A stretch of 9,067 nt of DNA from Pseudomonadota bacterium (lineage in GTDB: Bacteria; Myxococcota; Polyangia; GCA-2747355; JACKDQ01). Shown here in pieces: positions 5,753-9,067 of the stretch. Under the pieces are notes generated by a model. It was not told where the DNA came from. It searched no databases and saw only the letters and a list, made by a program, of their open reading frames with translations. The stretch is from the NCBI GenBank assembly GCA_030591195.1, contig JAUVBO010000056.1:1-9067 (forward strand). The letters are read 5' to 3'. The position numbers and the translations under genes are program-made. The stretch's first letter is position 1. Each line of letters starts with the position of its first letter.

Positions 5753-6675
5753 GGGCTGATGCACAACGCCCACGCGCTGACCGTGCCGCCAGTGGACTCG
5801 CACTGCCACGCCGCTAGGCCGTCGTCCGGGTAGCTCGCGGTCAGAGGCGCGCTCGGAGCCGTGGTGCCTTCGCACCCGCCCCCGACGAGCCGGTGGGTCG
5901 ATGGGTCGCAGGTGCTGCTCGCGCTCGCTGGCCCCGAGGACTTGGGCATCTTCTCCAGCCCCAGGACGTCAGCGTCGGCGGTCGGCAGGCAGATCACGTA
6001 GGCCGTGTGGTTGTCGGTCGTCGAGCAGGCGCAGGACCAGCTGCCGGGGGTCTGGGACTGGCTCCTCACCAGGGAGCCGCTCGCGCAAGCGCATCCCCCA
6101 CCGATCGCCTTGCCGCTCGTGCACTGTGCAACCGAGACCTGGGTCGTCGAGGGGTTGGTGTACGGGACGATGGTGGTGGTCAACACCGTCGCCTCGAGGC
6201 AGAGCGCGTGGTTCGTTGCCGGGACGTTGATACAGCTGCCCGCCCAGCCGTTGAGACTCTCCAGCGGATACGAGGTGCTGACCGTCGACCCGTGGCACTC
6301 GGTGCCGCCACCGACGACCGTGGTGCCGGTGGGACAGCCGGCAGGGGCATCCTTGATGATGTGGAGCAACTTGGGACCGACCGCGGGGGCGTCCGCGGGC
6401 GGCGGGTTGGCGTCCACCGGCGGCGCGCTGTCCGCTGGCATGGCGTCGACCCCGGTGTCCGGCGGCATGGCGTCGACCCTGGTGTCCGCCAAGGTGTCGG
6501 CGACCACTGCGTCGAGGGCCAGACCGGTGTCGGGAGGTGGGTGCTGCTCGGCGGGCTGGCCGTCGTCGGGGCCAACGTCAGCTGGCGCCAGAGCATCAGC
6601 CACTGGCGTGCGCTCGAAGTCGAAGCTGCAGCCGCTGAGCAGGATCAAGCAGGTGAGGGTGGCGGCGCGGCCCAT
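5749..6675 (-). CDS. Cys-rich lipoprotein with three GGG-C modules, paralog 1
   Basis: The 308-residue product starts at ATG 6675, which gives a proper type II signal peptide with lipobox Leu-Ser-Gly-Cys (lipidated C16) followed by SFDFER. The same frame stays open further upstream inside the sulfatase-like gene, but that extension is antisignal and Pro/Arg-rich and is rejected. A long Asp/Pro/Ala-rich linker (about 22-100) contains a 9-residue tandem repeat (DTRVDAMPP, DTGVDAMPA). Then come the same three modules as in paralog 2: C114-C127-C148-C159, C185-C195-C197-C215-C217-C229, and C256-C268-C292-C305. All 14 module cysteines of the two paralogs align. Conserved landmarks include VVGGGTEC, ATNH, AIGGGC, AYVICLPTA and RLVGGGC. 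The gene lies 29 bases after the sulfatase-like gene on the same strand and is probably co-transcribed with it. Location is likely the outer membrane or cell surface; function is unknown. Confidence 0.87.
   Translation of the reverse strand: MGRAATLTCLILLSGCSFDFERTPVADALAPADVGPDDGQPAEQHPPPDTGLALDAVVADTLADTRVDAMPPDTGVDAMPADSAPPVDANPPPADAPAVGPKLLHIIKDAPAGCPTGTTVVGGGTECHGSTVSTSYPLESLNGWAGSCINVPATNHALCLEATVLTTTIVPYTNPSTTQVSVAQCTSGKAIGGGCACASGSLVRSQSQTPGSWSCACSTTDNHTAYVICLPTADADVLGLEKMPKSSGPASASSTCDPSTHRLVGGGCEGTTAPSAPLTASYPDDGLAAWQCESTGGTVSAWALCISP
6429..6482 (-). repeat. Two tandem 27-bp repeats in the linker of paralog 1
   Basis: Two adjacent 27-bp units, 6429-6455 and 6456-6482, differ at three positions and encode the 9-residue repeats DTGVDAMPA and DTRVDAMPP in the Pro/Asp linker. 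A partial third copy follows (GTCCGCC from 6484). Such in-frame minisatellites change linker length by slippage or unequal exchange. They are absent from the linker of paralog 2. Confidence 0.75.
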
Positions 6676-6704
6676 GCAAGCACTGTAGCGCGAAACGGGC
6701 GGGA

Positions 6705-9041
6705 TCAGCGGGGCCGGATCGGGCCGGGGCCCTTGCCGTTCTCCAGGTCGTCGGCCATCTGACCGCGCAGGTTCGACGGCACGCCCCAGCGCGCCTGGCG
6801 CCAGCGGGACTGGTAGATCAGGAACGTGCTCAGCGCGTCGGTGAGCCAGCGCGTGGTCAGCGGCAGCTTGCCCGACAGCTCCTCGCGTTCGGCCCGTGGC
6901 GCTGCGAGATCGTGCAGGCGGATGCCCCGGCTGCCCGAGCGCAGCTTGAAGTCCTCGAGCCGCATCGTGTGGGCCAGCTCGTACTGGCTGGCGAACGACG
7001 GGCGGGGGTAGCCGCGGCCGACGCCCTGGGCCAGCGGCAGCAGCGAGGCGGCCTGGACCGCGTCGGGGATCGGCGCGCCCACGGCATCGCAGATCGTCGC
7101 CAGCAGGCTCGCGACGTCGGCGCCCTCGGTGACCCGGACGCCCTTGCCGAACAGCGGTGGGTAGTGCACCAGCAGCGGCACGGCGACCAGCGCGTTGCGC
7201 AGCGAGTGGCCGTGGCCGATGCGGCCGAAGTCCCACAGCTCCTCGCCGTGGTCGGCGGTGACGACGATCATCGTCTCGTCGCGGATGCCCTTGGCCTCGA
7301 GGGCCTTGAGCACCCGGCCGAGGTGGTGGTCGTTGTACGAGATCGTGCTGTCGTAGACCGCGCGGATCCGCTTGCGGTCGGTGGGCGAGACCTTGGTCGC
7401 GCCGGTGGCGATCTTCCCGACGTCCTTGCCCCAGACGACCTTCTTGTAGGGGCCGCTGTACCGCTCGGGGTAGTACTGGTCGATCCACGGCTTGCGCGCG
7501 CGCCACGAGACGTGGGGGTCGATGGTGCCGACGTAGACATAAAACGGCTGGTCGCCCTTGGTGTTGATGAAGTTGATCGTGTGGTTGGCCAGGGCCTCGC
7601 CGTGCAGGCCGCCGCCCTTGTGCAGGGTGTTGCGGAAGTATCGCCAGCCCTCGCCGAAACCCCAGAACTTGCTGACGAAGCCGTTGGCGATCCAGGCCGC
7701 GGTGTAGCGTCCCGCCTTGCGCATCACCTCGGCGATCGTCACCCAGTTGAGGCTCAGCTTCGACTTGGGCTTGATGAAGCGGTGTTGCTTCGGGTAGAGG
7801 CCGGTCCAGATCGTCGCGTGGCTGACCCGCGACTCGGTGCCCTGGATGTAGGCCCGGGTGAAGAGCGTGCCGGTGGCGGCGAGCTGGTCGATCACCGGGG
7901 TCTTGACCCGCGTCTTTGGGTTGTAGGCGCGGTAGCGGTCGGCGCGGGCGTTGTCGATCATCCAGAACAGCACGTTCTTCGGCTGCTTCGGGCGCGAGAC
8001 CTTCGGCGCCGGGCCGGGCATCACGATCGCCGCCTCGGCCAGCGCGAGCCCCTGCTTGCAGCTGGCACCCTCGGCGCGTAGCTCGAGGCGGGCGACCTTG
8101 CCGGCGATCGGCGCGAGGTCGACGAAGGTCTCGGTTTCGCCACTGGTCAGGCCGGTCTCGGTGATGGTCTGCTCCTGGGGCGCTTGTCCCTCAGGGCGCA
8201 GCGAGACGATCAGATCACAGCGCTGATCGGCGGGCTGGGCCAAGAAGCGCAGCCGCAGCTTGGCCCCGGCATATGGGTGGACGTAGTAGGTGAGCCCACC
8301 TTGCGGCGGCAGCCAGAGGCGTCCGGCGTCGTCGCGCAGCCGGACGTCGAGCTTCTCGGGCGGGGCCTCGGCGCCGAGGTAGAGCCAGTCGATGGCGGCG
8401 AAGGCCTTCTTGCCGGCCATCCGCCCGCGCTTGGCCCACCTGAAGGTGATCAGGTTCTCGCCAGCCTTCAGCGCGCCGGCCGGAACCTTGATCTGCGCCC
8501 GCTGCCAGTCCGAGCCGATCCGGACCGACTCGGCGCCCTTCTTGTTGAGCAGCACCCGCAGGCCCTGGGCCTCGGCACCCTTGACCCGGAGGGTGAGCGT
8601 CGTGATCGCCGCGGCCTGCTCGGGGGTCAGGCCGACCGACAGCCAGCTGACGTTGCGCGTCGCCAGGGCCACGGGGCGACCGTCGAGGCGCTGGTTGATC
8701 GCCCAGCTCAGCCAGGGGCGGCGGAAGTTCATGTACTTGGCGATCCCGGGGTGCCCCAGCGGGATCGCCAGCCCGCCGCGACGAACCTCGTGGGCGAGCA
8801 TGCGGTTATCAGCGAGCGAAAACACCGGGTGGTGCTCGGCCGTCAGCCGGGACAGGGAGCTCCGGGGACCAGCGCTGGCCGCTGCCCCGCTCGTTGCCCC
8901 GGCTGGCGCGGATACCGCTGGTTTGCCCTGCGGTTTGCCCGCGGTCGGCGGCTGGTCCTTGCGGTTGTTGCCGTCGGAGGTGGCATTGCTGCCACAGCCA
9001 GCGGCGATGCAGATGATCACGAATCGTGCAACGCGACGCAT
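6705..9041 (-). CDS. Sulfatase-like hydrolase lipoprotein with atypical Ser active-site motif
   Basis: The 778-residue protein starts at ATG 9041. Its signal peptide ends in Ala-Ala-Gly-Cys (probable lipidated C16, with Ala rather than Leu at -3), then a Ser/Asn/Pro/Ala-rich linker to about residue 65. Residues about 70-345 form a beta-rich accessory region with galactose-binding-like features (for example ITTLTLRVKG, VPAGALKAGENLITFRW, AIDWLYLG). The sulfatase/alkaline-phosphatase superfamily domain runs from about 355 to 675. It has NVLFWMIDNARADRY with metal ligand D363, a TGLYPKQH segment at 413-420, VTADHGEEL with D597 and H598, and GHGHSLRNALVAVPLLVH. Where sulfatases have Cys/Ser-x-Pro-Ser-Arg before the TGLYP segment, this protein reads S404-R-V-S-H408. 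There is thus no formylglycine cysteine, and both Pro and Arg are replaced. The nucleophile may be Ser, as in some phosphoester-cleaving relatives, so the substrate could be a sulfate or a phosphate ester. It is the first gene of a likely three-gene lipoprotein operon; its promoter lies at or beyond the right edge. Confidence 0.87.
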   Translation of the reverse strand: MRRVARFVIICIAAGCGSNATSDGNNRKDQPPTAGKPQGKPAVSAPAGATSGAAASAGPRSSLSRLTAEHHPVFSLADNRMLAHEVRRGGLAIPLGHPGIAKYMNFRRPWLSWAINQRLDGRPVALATRNVSWLSVGLTPEQAAAITTLTLRVKGAEAQGLRVLLNKKGAESVRIGSDWQRAQIKVPAGALKAGENLITFRWAKRGRMAGKKAFAAIDWLYLGAEAPPEKLDVRLRDDAGRLWLPPQGGLTYYVHPYAGAKLRLRFLAQPADQRCDLIVSLRPEGQAPQEQTITETGLTSGETETFVDLAPIAGKVARLELRAEGASCKQGLALAEAAIVMPGPAPKVSRPKQPKNVLFWMIDNARADRYRAYNPKTRVKTPVIDQLAATGTLFTRAYIQGTESRVSHATIWTGLYPKQHRFIKPKSKLSLNWVTIAEVMRKAGRYTAAWIANGFVSKFWGFGEGWRYFRNTLHKGGGLHGEALANHTINFINTKGDQPFYVYVGTIDPHVSWRARKPWIDQYYPERYSGPYKKVVWGKDVGKIATGATKVSPTDRKRIRAVYDSTISYNDHHLGRVLKALEAKGIRDETMIVVTADHGEELWDFGRIGHGHSLRNALVAVPLLVHYPPLFGKGVRVTEGADVASLLATICDAVGAPIPDAVQAASLLPLAQGVGRGYPRPSFASQYELAHTMRLEDFKLRSGSRGIRLHDLAAPRAEREELSGKLPLTTRWLTDALSTFLIYQSRWRQARWGVPSNLRGQMADDLENGKGPGPIRPR

Positions 9042-9067
9042 GCAACGAACCTACGCAAATCGTCTCG

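Noticed and set aside
4403..5833. Plus-strand open frame of 476 codons spanning the convergent junction
   Set aside because: It is a shadow of the peptidase gene in another frame and of the antisense of the lipoprotein gene. It is Arg/Gly/Ala-rich with no motif.
5753..5875. Upstream extension of the paralog 2 lipoprotein frame
   Set aside because: It would bury the signal peptide behind 41 residues and overlap the upstream gene; the ATG at 5752 with ATGA overlap is far better.
6676..7506. Open upstream extension of the paralog 1 lipoprotein frame into the sulfatase-like gene
   Set aside because: The extension is Arg/Pro/Gly-rich out-of-frame translation of the sulfatase-like gene. The ATG at 6675 gives a proper lipoprotein signal, so the longer form is a GC-rich artefact.
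7818..7832. Classical formylglycine sulfatase active site
   Set aside because: The position expected to hold Cys is Ser404 and the downstream Pro and Arg are missing, so a type I formylglycine-dependent sulfatase call is not supported.
6912..8081. Plus-strand open frame of 389 codons antisense to the sulfatase-like gene
   Set aside because: Its composition (Val/Asp/Ala/Arg/Gly low complexity) is typical of the antisense of GC-rich coding DNA, and the minus strand carries clear family motifs.

Overview
The window is very GC-rich chromosomal DNA from a bacterium. It most likely comes from a member of the Myxococcota, of the Polyangia/Haliangium/Nannocystis kind; this assignment is an inference from composition and style. 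The style cues are third-position GC bias, several long lipoproteins with an Asp/Ala/Pro-rich linker straight after the lipidated Cys, and sulfatase-like and odd fused hydrolases carried as lipoproteins. No tRNA, rRNA, CRISPR array, insertion sequence or phage gene was found.

Left part (1-3004): a secreted protein runs off the left edge on the minus strand (start at 202). Across a 286-bp divergent intergenic region, a large plus-strand soluble, helix-rich protein of unknown function (489-2555) follows. It converges on a minus-strand GGQ-domain release-factor-like protein (2582-3004), probably a ribosome-rescue or peptidyl-tRNA hydrolysis factor.

Middle (3005-4904): after a 232-bp divergent intergenic region comes a plus-strand lipoprotein of 555 residues. 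Its last third is a pyroglutamyl-peptidase I (peptidase family C15) domain with the Glu/Cys/His triad intact. That domain is fused behind a beta-sandwich, possibly carbohydrate-binding, region. The family is normally a free-standing cytosolic enzyme, so a surface-anchored fused version is unusual.

Right part (4901-9041): three minus-strand genes form a likely operon of lipoproteins. In transcription order these are a 778-residue sulfatase/alkaline-phosphatase-superfamily lipoprotein with a non-canonical active-site motif (Ser-Arg-Val-Ser-His instead of Cys-x-Pro-Ser-Arg), then two paralogous Cys-rich lipoproteins. The paralogs share a C-S-F-D-F-E-R start of the mature protein and three GGG-C modules in a conserved 4-6-4 cysteine layout. 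They overlap by ATGA, implying translational coupling. The last of them converges on the pyroglutamyl-peptidase gene, and the two stop codons share bases in a CTAG palindrome.

Overall, four of the seven genes are predicted lipoproteins and a fifth is exported, so the window reads as a cell-envelope locus. The most novel-looking items are the fused pyroglutamyl-peptidase lipoprotein and the operon pairing a Ser-type sulfatase-like lipoprotein with two tri-modular cysteine-rich lipoproteins.
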